From positions 62,001-126,000 of the forward strand of contig CACECL010000001.1 of NCBI GenBank assembly GCA_902557995.1: a stretch of DNA of 64,000 nt. The letters are read 5' to 3'. Position 1 is the stretch's first letter; each line of letters begins with the position of its first letter. Position numbers and translations under genes: made by a program. The stretch comes from an uncultured Pelagibacteraceae bacterium. GTDB lineage: Bacteria; Pseudomonadota; Alphaproteobacteria; Pelagibacterales; Pelagibacteraceae. Shown one piece after another: positions 1-12,212 of this stretch. The notes beneath the pieces were generated by a model that made no database searches, was not told where the DNA came from, and saw only the letters and a program-made list of their open reading frames with translations.

Positions 1-1404
1 CAAGTTTATGAAGCTCTAGTTCAAAGAGGTTTGGATATGAAAATCGGACCTGCTTTAGCAACAAAGTGGAGAGCAATTGATCCAAATAATTGGGAATTTA
101 CATTAAGAAAAGGTGTAAAATTTTCTGATGGTTCTAATATGACATCAGAAGATGTCGTATTTAGCATATTAAGAGCTAAACAAAGAACATCGGATTTTAA
201 AGAGTACATAAGCACTATATCAGGAGTTAAAGCGGTTGGTGATCACTCTGTTATGATTACAACAAGTAAACCTAATCCTATTCTGTTAAATCAACTCTCA
301 AATATTTTTATCATGTCAAAAGCATGGTCAGAGAAAAATTTTGCGATGGCTCCACAAAATTGGGATGCAGGGCAAGAAACATTTTCAGCTACAAATGCTT
401 TAGGAACTGGACCTTTTAAAATTACTTTAAGAGAGCCAAACACTAAAACTGTGTTTAAAAGAAATAAACACTGGTGGGGTGAAATGAAAGATAAGAGTGT
501 AACTCAAATTGAATTACTTCCAATTAAAAATGCAGCAACTAGAGTTGCAGCATTGTTATCTGGAGAAATTGACATAGTTACAGATGCACCTGTTCAGGAT
601 TTAAAAAGAATTGGTTCTTCTTCAGGTCACAAAGTTGAAAGCACAGCACAAATGCGTACAATTTTCTTAGGAATGGATCAAGCAGCTGACAAGTTAAGAA
701 CAGGTAACACAGGTGATAACCCATTTAAGAAAAAAGAGGTAAGACAAGCTCTTTATCAAGCAATTGATATAGAAGCGATCAAGAAAAAAGTTATGAGAGG
801 TTTAAGTGAGCCAGCTGGAATTATAACTTTTCCAGGTGTAAATGGTTACACTAAGGATCTTGATAAAAGATTACCTTACGATGTCAATGCCGCAAAAAAA
901 CTTTTAGCTGATGCAGGATATCCTAATGGTTTTGATGTTGAGCTGAGATGTCCAAATGACAGATATGTTAACGATGAAGCAATTTGCACAGCTGTTGTTG
1001 GAATGTTAGGTAAAATTGGAGTTAATGTTAATTTATTTGCTCAAACTAAAAGCAAGCACTTCAAAGAGCTAAAAGATAATCAGGGTGATTTCTATATGCT
1101 AGGATGGGGTGTTCCTACACTAGATAGTCATTATGTATTTCATTATTTGTATGAGTCAGGTGCTAGCTGGAATAAAGTTAACTTTAGTAACGCAGACGTA
1201 GATGCTGCAATTAGAGTCATGGAAGGTGAAGTTGATTTAGACAAAAGAAATGCGGCAATAGCAAAAGCTTGGAAAATTGTAAAAGATGATATTTCATATC
1301 TTCCTTTACACCACCAAGTAATTTCTTGGGCATCTAAGAGCAATGTTAATGTTCCTATCAGACCAAATAACGAACCGTTATTTAGGACTGCTAGTTTTAA
1401 CTAA
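1..1404 (+). CDS. Peptide-type ABC transporter substrate-binding protein (SBP_bac_5), 5' end outside window
   Basis: Periplasmic solute receptor of the family 5 (DppA/OppA) type, feeding the permeases and ATPase that follow. The frame is open from base 1 and reads into the family hallmark VYEALVQRG shortly before the first internal ATG, so the real start and signal peptide lie upstream of the window. About 467 residues are visible. Typical family features are the FTLRKGVKFSDGS stretch, the GTGPFK motif near residue 138 and the RQALYQAID motif near residue 250. Family members bind peptides, nickel, heme or glutathione; the substrate cannot be told from sequence. A strong hairpin follows the stop codon. 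The identification of the family is secure; the ligand is unknown. Confidence 0.9.
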   Translation, partial: QVYEALVQRGLDMKIGPALATKWRAIDPNNWEFTLRKGVKFSDGSNMTSEDVVFSILRAKQRTSDFKEYISTISGVKAVGDHSVMITTSKPNPILLNQLSNIFIMSKAWSEKNFAMAPQNWDAGQETFSATNALGTGPFKITLREPNTKTVFKRNKHWWGEMKDKSVTQIELLPIKNAATRVAALLSGEIDIVTDAPVQDLKRIGSSSGHKVESTAQMRTIFLGMDQAADKLRTGNTGDNPFKKKEVRQALYQAIDIEAIKKKVMRGLSEPAGIITFPGVNGYTKDLDKRLPYDVNAAKKLLADAGYPNGFDVELRCPNDRYVNDEAICTAVVGMLGKIGVNVNLFAQTKSKHFKELKDNQGDFYMLGWGVPTLDSHYVFHYLYESGASWNKVNFSNADVDAAIRVMEGEVDLDKRNAAIAKAWKIVKDDISYLPLHHQVISWASKSNVNVPIRPNNEPLFRTASFN

Positions 1405-1416
1405 TCAAAAATTATT

Positions 1417-1446
1417 ACAAGCCCTTTAAAACTTTAAAGGGCTTGT
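1417..1446 (+). terminator. Perfect hairpin between binding protein and permease genes
   Basis: The arms ACAAGCCCTTTAAA (1417-1430) and TTTAAAGGGCTTGT (1433-1446) are perfect complements, 14 bp with a nominal 2-nt loop. There is no T-run on the 3' side in the plus direction, so it is more likely an mRNA-stabilising or partial-termination structure than a full terminator. It sits 12 nt after the binding-protein stop and 20 nt before the permease start. Confidence 0.6.
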
Positions 1447-1465
1447 AAGTTCAAACTTTCACAAA

Positions 1466-2449
1466 TTGATAAAATATTTTTTTAAAAGGCTGTTTCAATC
1501 TGCTTTGGTGATGCTGGTTGTCGCCTTTGTGTCTTTCTCATTATTCAATTTTGTTGGAGATCCAATTAATAACATGGTTGGAGAAGAAACTTCTGACGAG
1601 GAAAGAGCAGAATTGAGAGAAACATTAGGCTTGATGGATCCAATACATGTTCAATTTTCGAGATTTATAGTTAATGCTTCAAAAGGTGAGTTTGGAATTT
1701 CATATCAATTAAGAAGACCTGTTTCAGAATTAATAGTTGAAAGATTGCCAGCAACTATTGAACTTGTGGTTATTTCAGCACTAATTGCACTTATAACCGG
1801 TACATTATTGGGAGTTTATACAGGTATAAATCGAAAAGGTTTTTTAAGTGATTTTGTTTTAGCCATTTCCTTGTTGGGGGTTTCACTCCCCACATTTGTA
1901 ATTGGTATATTATTTATATATTTGTTTGCAGTAATCTTAGGAATATTACCTTCTTTTGGAAGAGGAGAAGTTATTGATTTAGGTTTTTGGACTACAGGTT
2001 TTTTATCAGCTTCAGGACTTAAAGCAATTATACTTCCTTCAGTAACATTAAGTCTTTTCCAAATGACTTATATTATCAGACTTGTGCGAGCAGAAATGAT
2101 GGAAATACTACAAACAGATTATATTAAATTTGCACGTGCTCGAGGCATTAGTGAAAATAGTATTAAATATAAACATGCATTAAAAAATGGATTAATTCCT
2201 GTAATAACTATAGCAGGAATAAATATTGGAACACTAATTGCATTTTCAATCATTACTGAAACCGTTTTTCAGTGGCCTGGAATGGGTTTCTTATTTATTC
2301 AAGCAGTTCAATTCGTTGATATACCAATTATGTCAGCTTATTTAGTATTTATAGCTTTTGTTTTCGTGATGATAAATTTTATAGTTGATATTCTTTATTA
2401 TCTAATTGATCCAAGAATAAGAGTTAAAGGAGACACTGCAAGTGGATAA
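1466..2449 (+). CDS. Peptide-type ABC transporter permease, DppB family
   Basis: Inner-membrane permease of 327 residues, the usual length for DppB/OppB. The N-terminus has the family layout of one membrane segment (residues about 9-30) followed by a periplasmic stretch. Then come five hydrophobic segments and the ATPase-docking EAA-type loop, seen as DYIKFARARGI near residue 216. The start is TTG at 1466 because no ATG or GTG in frame precedes the conserved N-terminal KYFFKRLFQS sequence. The gene lies between the hairpin at 1417-1446 and the DppC-type gene, with which it overlaps by 8 nt. It works as a heterodimer with that partner. Confidence 0.88.
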   Translation: MIKYFFKRLFQSALVMLVVAFVSFSLFNFVGDPINNMVGEETSDEERAELRETLGLMDPIHVQFSRFIVNASKGEFGISYQLRRPVSELIVERLPATIELVVISALIALITGTLLGVYTGINRKGFLSDFVLAISLLGVSLPTFVIGILFIYLFAVILGILPSFGRGEVIDLGFWTTGFLSASGLKAIILPSVTLSLFQMTYIIRLVRAEMMEILQTDYIKFARARGISENSIKYKHALKNGLIPVITIAGINIGTLIAFSIITETVFQWPGMGFLFIQAVQFVDIPIMSAYLVFIAFVFVMINFIVDILYYLIDPRIRVKGDTASG

Positions 2450-3371
2450 CAAATTTTTAAGTACTTGGGAAAGAATAAAAGATAGTGATATTTATCATAG
2501 CTTTATTAAATCTCCTACTGCAATTGTATCATCTACTATTTTGTTTATAATTTTTTTCTGCTCTTTCTTTGTTGAGCTGATAACACCTTACAATCCTTTT
2601 GATCCATCCTCTCTTTCACTGATGGATGCATTCACACCACCATCATGGACAGAAGATGGTCTTACTAAATTTATTTTAGGCACCGATGGACAAGGAAGAG
2701 ATATGCTATCGACAATTTTGTATGGATGTAGGATTTCTTTAATTGTAGGTTTTTCTGCGATAATTTTTAGTTTAATCCTTGGAGTTGGATTGGGATTAAC
2801 AGCTGGATTTTTTGGAGGAAAATATGAAATGATAGTAATGAGGTTAACTGATGTTCAATTAACAGTACCAAGTATTTTGATGGCATTGTTAGTTGACGGA
2901 ATAGCAAGAGGATTAATTTCAAGAGAAATGCATGATGAAATGGCAATTTATGTTTTAATATTTGCAATCGGGATTTCAGAATGGCCACAATTTGCAAGAG
3001 TTTCTAGAGCTGCAACTTTGGTAGAAAAAAATAAAGATTATATCTCAGCATCAACAATAATTGGGGTTTCAAATATTATTATTATGTTTAAACATATTTT
3101 ACCAAATATTTTAAGACCGGTATTAGTAATTGGAACTATTGGTTTAGCTCTTGCTATTTTAGCTGAGTCTACTTTAAGTTTTTTAGGAGTTGGCGTACCT
3201 CCAACAACACCTTCTTTAGGGACATTGATAAGACTTGGTAATGATTTTTTATTTTCAGGAGAATGGTGGATAACTTTTTTCCCAGCAATTTTCTTAGTTA
3301 TTTTAGCATTTTCAATAAATTTATTAGGGGATTGGATGAGAGATACTTTGAATCCAAAATTAAAAAAATGA
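2442..3371 (+). CDS. Peptide-type ABC transporter permease, DppC family
   Basis: Second inner-membrane permease of the peptide-type importer, 309 residues, the usual DppC/OppC length. It has an N-terminal cytoplasmic segment, a first membrane helix at about residues 26-48, and the LGTDGQGRDMLSTILYG motif typical of the family near residue 80. The ATPase-docking loop (DYISASTIIGVS) is near residue 195. It starts with GTG inside the end of the upstream gene, preceded by a good Shine-Dalgarno (AAAGGAG at 2426-2432). Its stop overlaps the ATG of the ATPase gene (ATGA), so the operon is translationally coupled. Confidence 0.88.
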   Translation: MDNKFLSTWERIKDSDIYHSFIKSPTAIVSSTILFIIFFCSFFVELITPYNPFDPSSLSLMDAFTPPSWTEDGLTKFILGTDGQGRDMLSTILYGCRISLIVGFSAIIFSLILGVGLGLTAGFFGGKYEMIVMRLTDVQLTVPSILMALLVDGIARGLISREMHDEMAIYVLIFAIGISEWPQFARVSRAATLVEKNKDYISASTIIGVSNIIIMFKHILPNILRPVLVIGTIGLALAILAESTLSFLGVGVPPTTPSLGTLIRLGNDFLFSGEWWITFFPAIFLVILAFSINLLGDWMRDTLNPKLKK

Positions 3372-5050
3372 CATTTTTAAAAATAAATAATCTTAGCGTT
3401 GATTATCAAATGAGAAAAGAAATAGTATATGCTGCTAAGAATGTAAGTATTGAGGTTAACAAAGGTGAAATTTTAGGATTAGTTGGAGAGTCTGGATCAG
3501 GAAAAAGTACAGTAGGAAACGCTATTATAAATTTAATTGATGAACCAGGTAAGGTTTCTAGTGGCTCAGTCATTTTGGGCGATCTTAACATTTATGAAAA
3601 TCCTGAAAGTATTGTTAAATATAGAGGAAATAAAATTGGATTGATATTTCAAGATCCTCAAACTTCACTTAACCCAATTCTTACAGTGGGTGAACAGTTA
3701 ATTGAAACAATTCAAACTCATCTTAAATTAAGTAAAGAGCAAGCTAAAAATAAATCTATAAATTTATTAAGAGAGGTTGGTATAAAAGATGCAGAAGCAA
3801 GATTTGATAACTATCCTCACCAATTCTCAGGTGGAATGAGACAGCGAGTAGTAATTTCTTTAGCTCTATGTTGCGAGCCAGAATTGTTAATTGCAGATGA
3901 GCCAACAACAGCATTAGATGTATCAATTCAATCTCAAATTTTAGAACTTATTAAAAAATTAACAAAAGAAAGAAATCTTGCAGTTATCTTAATCACTCAT
4001 GACATGGGAGTAATAGCTGAGACAGCTGATCGTGTAGCAGTTATGAAAAGTGGTAATTTGGTTGAAATCGGTGAAACCAAAAAAATATTAACCAATCCAC
4101 ATGAAAATTATACCAAAAGTTTAGTAAGTTCAGTTCCACCAACTAATAAAAAAATTTCAAGATTTGTAATAGTTGAAAAAGAAAACAATAATAATAAAGA
4201 AAATAATATTAAGATATTAAATAGATGGTCAAAGAAAGAAATTGTAAAGCAAGATTTAGTAGAAGTAAAAAATCTAAATAAAAGTTTTGATGATAATTTT
4301 TTTACAGAAAATTCTAAAAATTCTGTGATGGCTGTTAATGATGTTTCATTTGAAATAAAAGAAGGCGAATCTTTTGGCTTAGTAGGAGAAAGTGGGAGTG
4401 GAAAATCTACAATTGCTAAAATGATTGTAAATTTATTCAAACCTACTTCTGGCGATATTTTCTTTGACAAAGTTTGTATAACAAAAATTAAACAGAGATC
4501 TGAATTAATGAAATTTAGAAAACAAATTCAAATGATATTTCAAGATCCTTATTCTTCACTTAATGGGAGATTAAAAGTAAAAGATATAATTGCAGAACCA
4601 ATTATACTTCACAATCCATCTATATCTTCTATAGATTTAAATAATTATATTTATGATTTACTGGAATCTGTGGAATTAACTCAAAAATCTGCAGATCGAT
4701 ATCCACATGAATTTTCAGGTGGACAGAGACAGAGAATATCAATTGCAAGAGCACTTGCTACACAACCAAGACTTTTAGTTTGTGATGAACCTACCTCTGC
4801 CTTGGACGTAAGTATCCAAGCCCAAATATTAAATTTACTTAAAGATCTTCAAGAACAATTAAATTTAACAATTTTGTTTATAAGTCACGATCTACCTGTT
4901 GTTAGACAAATGTGCGATAGGATTGGAGTCTTAAAAGATGGCAAATTATGTGAAGTTTCAAACTCTGAGGATTTATTTTTAAAACCAATACATGAATATA
5001 CAAAAGAACTTTTGCGGTTAATGCCTAAAATTGAGTCTATTTATAATTAA
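3368..5050 (+). CDS. Fused double ATPase of the peptide-type ABC importer (DppD-DppF fusion)
   Basis: Cytoplasmic energising subunit of 560 residues with two complete nucleotide-binding domains in one chain, as in GsiA/YejF-type proteins. Domain 1 has Walker [10 protein letters not shown] at residues 40-48, the signature FSGGMRQRV near 153 and Walker [11 protein letters not shown] near 177. Domain 2 repeats these near residues 340, 449 ([10 protein letters not shown]) and 475 (CDEPTSALD). Each is followed by an oligopeptide/dipeptide C-terminal extension (HEYTKELL at the end). I place the start at the ATG overlapping the permease stop rather than at an in-frame ATG 105 nt upstream, because the upstream codons lie inside the permease and match nothing in the family. 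Confidence 0.9.
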   Translation: MTFLKINNLSVDYQMRKEIVYAAKNVSIEVNKGEILGLVGESGSGKSTVGNAIINLIDEPGKVSSGSVILGDLNIYENPESIVKYRGNKIGLIFQDPQTSLNPILTVGEQLIETIQTHLKLSKEQAKNKSINLLREVGIKDAEARFDNYPHQFSGGMRQRVVISLALCCEPELLIADEPTTALDVSIQSQILELIKKLTKERNLAVILITHDMGVIAETADRVAVMKSGNLVEIGETKKILTNPHENYTKSLVSSVPPTNKKISRFVIVEKENNNNKENNIKILNRWSKKEIVKQDLVEVKNLNKSFDDNFFTENSKNSVMAVNDVSFEIKEGESFGLVGESGSGKSTIAKMIVNLFKPTSGDIFFDKVCITKIKQRSELMKFRKQIQMIFQDPYSSLNGRLKVKDIIAEPIILHNPSISSIDLNNYIYDLLESVELTQKSADRYPHEFSGGQRQRISIARALATQPRLLVCDEPTSALDVSIQAQILNLLKDLQEQLNLTILFISHDLPVVRQMCDRIGVLKDGKLCEVSNSEDLFLKPIHEYTKELLRLMPKIESIYN

Positions 5051-5102
5051 ATATTCGTAAGCCTAAAATGGTCCATTAAAAATAATAATTTTACTAATTA
5101 TT

Positions 5103-5130
5103 TTGCAATCTCTCTCATAGATTGTATTAT
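5103..5130 (+). promoter_or_regulatory. Possible promoter of the leuA-mre operon
   Basis: TTGCAA (5103-5108) and TATTAT (5125-5130) are spaced by 16 nt and end 21 nt before the leuA ATG. A short inverted repeat (CAATCT/AGATTG) lies between and over these boxes. AT-rich DNA makes chance matches common, so support is modest. Confidence 0.3.
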
Positions 5131-5151
5131 AGATTTTCTAAAATTTAAGTT

Positions 5152-7757
<2,606 letters not shown>

Positions 7758-7762
7758 AAAAA

Positions 7763-8611
7763 ATGGCTACTGGCAGAGATGATTTTGTAATTGCCATTAG
7801 GTCAGCTTTTTTAAAAAAAAAAGATAAACAAAAATTTTCTTTACTAACTTTAATTGTTTTATCAATTTTTGTAATTGTTCTAAGTAATTTTAATTTTAAA
7901 GCAATACAATTTGTTAAATTAGGAATTAATGAAGTAATTTATAGATCATCTCATATTGCGTCAATCCCAGAAAATAAATTCAAAGAAATAACTTTAAAAT
8001 TTAAATCACATATAGATTTATATGAAAGTCATCAGAAAGAATTGATTAAAATAGAAAATTCTGACCAACTTAAATTACAAAATGAGTTTTTAATTGCAGA
8101 AAATGAAAAGCTTAGAGAGTTGCTTGACGAAAGTATAAATTCACAAGAAATATTTGCTAGAGTTTTAATTGATAAAGACAGTCCATATTTAAAATCAGTA
8201 GTATTAAATAAAGGCACAAAAGATAAAGTAAAAATTGGAATGGCTGTAATTGATGATGTTTATCTAGTTGGCCAAATAATTGAAGTAAATTATACTAATT
8301 CAAGGGCATTACTATTGTCTGATCTTAATAGTAAAATACCATCTGTATTAGAGCCAGATGATATACAGGCTGTAATTTCTGGTACAGGAAGTGATTTTGG
8401 AAAAATTGAACATACTCAAGAAGAATTTAGAGAAGATTTTAAAAACAAAGAAATTTTTGCTTACACCTCAGGTCTTGGTGGTTTATTCAAACCCGGTATA
8501 CCAATAGGAAAAATTAATGACATATCAGAAGGAAAAGTTAATTTTTTTTCTGATTTTACACAACTCAACTATGTAAAAATAGTTTCTTATAAAATAGTTG
8601 GAGAAGAATAA
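7763..8611 (+). CDS. mreC: Rod-shape-determining protein MreC
   Basis: Membrane-anchored periplasmic scaffold of the elongasome, 282 residues. One N-terminal membrane segment (about residues 24-43) is followed by a charged coiled coil (about 65-125) and the beta-rich MreC core, recognisable by VLNKGTKDKVKIGMAV near residue 150 and by GIPIGKI near the end. It is weakly conserved in sequence but placed canonically between mreB and mreD. Its stop overlaps the mreD ATG by one base. The MreC call rests on both domain layout and synteny. Confidence 0.9.
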   Translation: MATGRDDFVIAIRSAFLKKKDKQKFSLLTLIVLSIFVIVLSNFNFKAIQFVKLGINEVIYRSSHIASIPENKFKEITLKFKSHIDLYESHQKELIKIENSDQLKLQNEFLIAENEKLRELLDESINSQEIFARVLIDKDSPYLKSVVLNKGTKDKVKIGMAVIDDVYLVGQIIEVNYTNSRALLLSDLNSKIPSVLEPDDIQAVISGTGSDFGKIEHTQEEFREDFKNKEIFAYTSGLGGLFKPGIPIGKINDISEGKVNFFSDFTQLNYVKIVSYKIVGEE

Positions 8612-9129
8612 TGTCATCACTTAATAAAAGTCCTTTTTTAAAAATATTTTTATCCTATCTACCATTTATAATGTTATATTTTTCTGTATTTAATGAATTT
8701 GATTTTAATTACTTAAAACTTGATTATTTTGCTTTTAATTTTGCTCATCTATTAATTTTCTTTTGGACTTTAAGAAATCCTGATCAATTAGGTTATCTAG
8801 CAATCTTTTTTGCAGGTATAATTAATGATGTTGTAATAGGTATACCAATAGGAATTAGTAGTTTTTGTTACCTTATTCTTTGCTCGGTAACAGCTTATAT
8901 AAGAAATATTACTTTAACTCCAAACTTTATGAAGGACTGGATATCATTATTATTCACAATCTTATTAATAAATTCAATTCAAGTAATTATTTTAGATTTA
9001 GTCTTTTTAATTAAAGTTGATTACACTAATTATTTAATTAACTCTGGATTTACTGTTTTATTTTATCCAATATTTTTTTTATTTTTTAATTTTTTAAACG
9101 AAAGAATTTCATATCAAACAAATGATTAG
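8611..9129 (+). CDS. mreD: Rod-shape-determining protein MreD
   Basis: Small polytopic inner-membrane protein of 172 residues with about five hydrophobic segments and very few charged residues between them. This is the expected form of MreD. Weak sequence conservation is usual in this family; the motif around IINDVVIGIPIGISS (residues 70-84) fits the MreD consensus (D-x(4)-P-x-G). It lies between mreC and mrdA, overlapping mreC by one base and the PBP2 gene by eight. The role is as partner of MreC in the elongation complex. Confidence 0.85.
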   Translation: MSSLNKSPFLKIFLSYLPFIMLYFSVFNEFDFNYLKLDYFAFNFAHLLIFFWTLRNPDQLGYLAIFFAGIINDVVIGIPIGISSFCYLILCSVTAYIRNITLTPNFMKDWISLLFTILLINSIQVIILDLVFLIKVDYTNYLINSGFTVLFYPIFFLFFNFLNERISYQTND

Positions 9130-11044
9130 ATCTAATTCAGGAATAAGAAAAACTGATGTAATCAATAGAAGGATGTTCATAATTGGAGCAGCAAAAATAG
9201 TAATTTTTGTTGGTATTATAGCTCGTTTGTTTTCTTTACAGATAAATGAAAATAAAAAATATTTAACACTTTCAGATAAAAATAGAATTAGAGAGTGGAA
9301 ACTTCCACCTACTAGAGGAAATATAGTTGATTATTTTGGAAATGTAATTGCAGGAAATTTAAAAGTTTATCAACTACACATAATTCCAGAGCAAGTTGAA
9401 AATTTCAATTATTTATTAGTTAGATTAAAAAATCTCTTAGATCTAAGTGACAAAAGAATTGCAAGAATAAATAAATTAAAAAAAGAGCTAAAGCCGTGGG
9501 ATAGCATAATAGTTTCTGAAAATTTAAGCTGGAGTCAATTTGTAAAAATTAATAATTATTTATACGATCTTGTAGGTGTAAAACCCGTAATGACAATCTC
9601 CAGAAACTATCCATTTAATGATGTATACACTCATGTTCTTGGATATGTGAGTCAACCAAATGAACAAGAAATTTTAGATAATCAAATCATCCAAGAAAGA
9701 TTTGTACCAGGAATGAAAATTGGGAAACTAGGCTTAGAGAAAAGACTTGAAAATCATTTAATAGGAACAAATGCCATCCAAAGATATGAAGTAAATGCTT
9801 ACGGTAAAAGAATTAATCAACTTGAACATCAAAAAGGTAAGCAAGGATCAAAAATACGTTTAACTGTAGATACAGAAATACAAAAAGCTTGTGGAGAATT
9901 GTTGAAAGAAAAGGCAGGATCTATTAGCGTAATGGATATTTATACTGGAGATATAATAGCAATGTATTCATCTCCATCCTATAATCCAAATTTATTTTTA
10001 TTCGGAATAAGTCAAGATGAGTGGCAATTAATTAGAAACAACCCATTAAAACCACTAATAAACAAAACTCTTTCGGGTCTATACTCACCGGGTTCAACAA
10101 TAAAACCTATCGTTGCTCTTTCAGCTTTAGAAAACAACGTAATAGATACAAAGTTTAAAGTAAAATGCACAGGAAAAATGGAGCTGTATGGACAAACATT
10201 TCACTGCTGGAAGGAAAAAGGACATGGTTGGGTAAGTTTAAAAAATGCCATGAAGCAATCGTGTGATACATATTTTTATGAGGTTGCTAGGTTATTAGGT
10301 GTTGACAGATTAAACATTACAGCTGAAAAGTTTGGTTTAGGTAAAAAAGTACTTGGTGATTATTTTGATACTGAAAAAAAAGGATTATTTCCTAACACAG
10401 TATGGAAAAAAAATAATCTTGGGAAGGGTTGGGTATTAGGTGAGACTTTAATAACAGGTATTGGTCAAGGCTATATACAAACAACTCCATTACAACTTTG
10501 TATGATGACTGCACAAATTGCAAACGGAGGCTTTGCTGTAAAACCGAAAATCATTGTGGATAGTAATCCAATTTCTTATGAAGATGCAAAACAATCAATG
10601 GAGAGTGGGTTATTATTTGATACTGATTCTGAGAAATTATTAGACAAAAAATTATTTAAAAACCAAAAAAATATTAAGATTGTTCAAGAAGCCATGTTTG
10701 CTTCAACTAATGAAAGATTTGGAACTTCTTATAAATCAAGAATTGATGATCCTAAATATCAATTTGCAGGAAAAACAGGAACAGCTCAGGTAAAAAGAAT
10801 TAGCAAAAGGGAGAGGGAATTGGATTTAGAATTAGAGCAAATACCATACAAAGATAGAGATCATGCTTTATATGTTGCTTATGGCCCATATGTTGAACCG
10901 AGATATGCCCTTAGTATAATTGTTGAGCATGGTGGTTCCGGAAGTAAGGCGGCAGCACCAATTGCAAAAAAATTATTTAAATTGATCATCGACAGACATG
11001 ATTTAAGAAATAAACAATCAAATTTTGAGAGGATTACTGTTTAA
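9122..11044 (+). CDS. mrdA: Penicillin-binding protein 2, elongation-specific transpeptidase
   Basis: Class B PBP that crosslinks peptidoglycan during cell elongation, 640 residues. It has a cytoplasmic N-terminus and a single membrane anchor at about residues 18-40. The PBP dimerisation domain follows, containing the LPPTRGNIVD motif near residue 60. The transpeptidase domain carries the catalytic serine in SPGSTIKP (about residue 325), the second motif SCD near 379 and the third motif KTGTAQ near 550. It overlaps mreD by 8 nt and is followed immediately by rodA, its glycosyltransferase partner. Confidence 0.95.
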   Translation: MIRSNSGIRKTDVINRRMFIIGAAKIVIFVGIIARLFSLQINENKKYLTLSDKNRIREWKLPPTRGNIVDYFGNVIAGNLKVYQLHIIPEQVENFNYLLVRLKNLLDLSDKRIARINKLKKELKPWDSIIVSENLSWSQFVKINNYLYDLVGVKPVMTISRNYPFNDVYTHVLGYVSQPNEQEILDNQIIQERFVPGMKIGKLGLEKRLENHLIGTNAIQRYEVNAYGKRINQLEHQKGKQGSKIRLTVDTEIQKACGELLKEKAGSISVMDIYTGDIIAMYSSPSYNPNLFLFGISQDEWQLIRNNPLKPLINKTLSGLYSPGSTIKPIVALSALENNVIDTKFKVKCTGKMELYGQTFHCWKEKGHGWVSLKNAMKQSCDTYFYEVARLLGVDRLNITAEKFGLGKKVLGDYFDTEKKGLFPNTVWKKNNLGKGWVLGETLITGIGQGYIQTTPLQLCMMTAQIANGGFAVKPKIIVDSNPISYEDAKQSMESGLLFDTDSEKLLDKKLFKNQKNIKIVQEAMFASTNERFGTSYKSRIDDPKYQFAGKTGTAQVKRISKRERELDLELEQIPYKDRDHALYVAYGPYVEPRYALSIIVEHGGSGSKAAAPIAKKLFKLIIDRHDLRNKQSNFERITV

Positions 11045-12169
11045 ATGTTTCAGCATGATAGATTGAATAATGAGATTACATTATTTCAAAAAATAAAAAA
11101 CCTAGACTATATATTATTGATTTCTGTAATTCTTCTTTCAGTATTAAGTGTTTTTGTTATGTATTCTACAGATGGTGGTGAAATACTTTTTCATACAAAA
11201 AATCATTTTGTAAAACTTGCAGTTTTTTTTCCTTTAATGATTTTTGTAGCTTTCTTTAATATAAAATTTTGGCACAACTTTTCTTATATAATTTATTTTA
11301 TAGTAATTCTTCTTTTAATTTATGTTTCATTTTTTGGAATTAAGTCATCTGGATCACAAAGATGGATGGATCTATATTTATTTGTACTGCAACCATCAGA
11401 ACTAATGAAGGTTGCAATAATAATGTGTTTAGCGAAATATTATCATAGATTAAAAATAGAAAATGTTAATTCATTTACTAGTATAACTATTGTGTTATCG
11501 ATCATAATAATACCAATTATTTTCGTTATTGCTCAACCCGATCTTGGTACTTCAATATTAATTGCTTTGAGTGGACTAATTATTTTGTGGTTAGGAGGTA
11601 TGAAAATTAAATATTTTATTTACTCATTTATTACTTTTTTAATTTCTCTGCCGTTTATAATCTCATTCCTTAAACCATATCAAAAATTAAGAATATTAAC
11701 TTTTTTAGATCCAGATAGAGACCCATTGGGCGCTGGATACCAAATTATACAGTCAAAAATAGCTATTGGTTCTGGTGGCCTTAATGGAAAAGGTTTTTTA
11801 AAAGGAACTCAGAGCTATTTGGATTTTTTACCCGAAAAACATACGGATTTTATATTTACTTTATTTTCAGAAGAGTTTGGTTTTATAGGCTCAGTTGGTC
11901 TTTTGATATTATACTCAATAATAATTTTTAGAATCGTAAGAATAGGAGCTATTTCGAGAAGTAATTTTGCAAGACTTTTTTGTTTTGGTTATGCTTTTGC
12001 AATCTTTATTTATATTGTGGTAAACTTATCTATGGTTTTGGGTCTGCTACCTATAGTTGGTTCTCCATTACCTATCATGTCGTATGGAGGATCTTCTATG
12101 TTAGCCACTATGATTGGATTTGGTATTGTATTGAGTGCAAAAATTAATCATAAACAAATGATTGCATAA
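11045..12169 (+). CDS. rodA: Peptidoglycan glycosyltransferase RodA (SEDS family)
   Basis: Polytopic inner-membrane enzyme that polymerises lipid II for the elongasome with PBP2. It has 374 residues and about ten hydrophobic segments. SEDS hallmarks are visible: LQPSELMK near residue 118, AQPDLGTS near 165, the periplasmic loop with GAGYQIIQSKIAIGSGG around 232-248, FTLFSEEFGFIGS near 275 and LPIMSYGGSS near 344. The start codon follows the mrdA stop with no gap. It is the last gene of the leuA-mre run; no terminator is visible after it. Confidence 0.95.
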   Translation: MFQHDRLNNEITLFQKIKNLDYILLISVILLSVLSVFVMYSTDGGEILFHTKNHFVKLAVFFPLMIFVAFFNIKFWHNFSYIIYFIVILLLIYVSFFGIKSSGSQRWMDLYLFVLQPSELMKVAIIMCLAKYYHRLKIENVNSFTSITIVLSIIIIPIIFVIAQPDLGTSILIALSGLIILWLGGMKIKYFIYSFITFLISLPFIISFLKPYQKLRILTFLDPDRDPLGAGYQIIQSKIAIGSGGLNGKGFLKGTQSYLDFLPEKHTDFIFTLFSEEFGFIGSVGLLILYSIIIFRIVRIGAISRSNFARLFCFGYAFAIFIYIVVNLSMVLGLLPIVGSPLPIMSYGGSSMLATMIGFGIVLSAKINHKQMIA

Positions 12170-12212
12170 TTTGTCACTCTGAAAATTTAATATTTACTTG
12201 TATAACAATTTT

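Noticed and set aside
3263..3367. N-terminal extension of the fused ATPase
   Set aside because: The extra 35 codons overlap the DppC-type gene. The ATGA-coupled start at 3368 gives the normal N-terminus.
4108..4470. 120-codon minus-strand ORF
   Set aside because: Shadow of the fused ATPase gene 3368-5050; its product is a low-complexity Phe/Leu/Ser string with no family resemblance.
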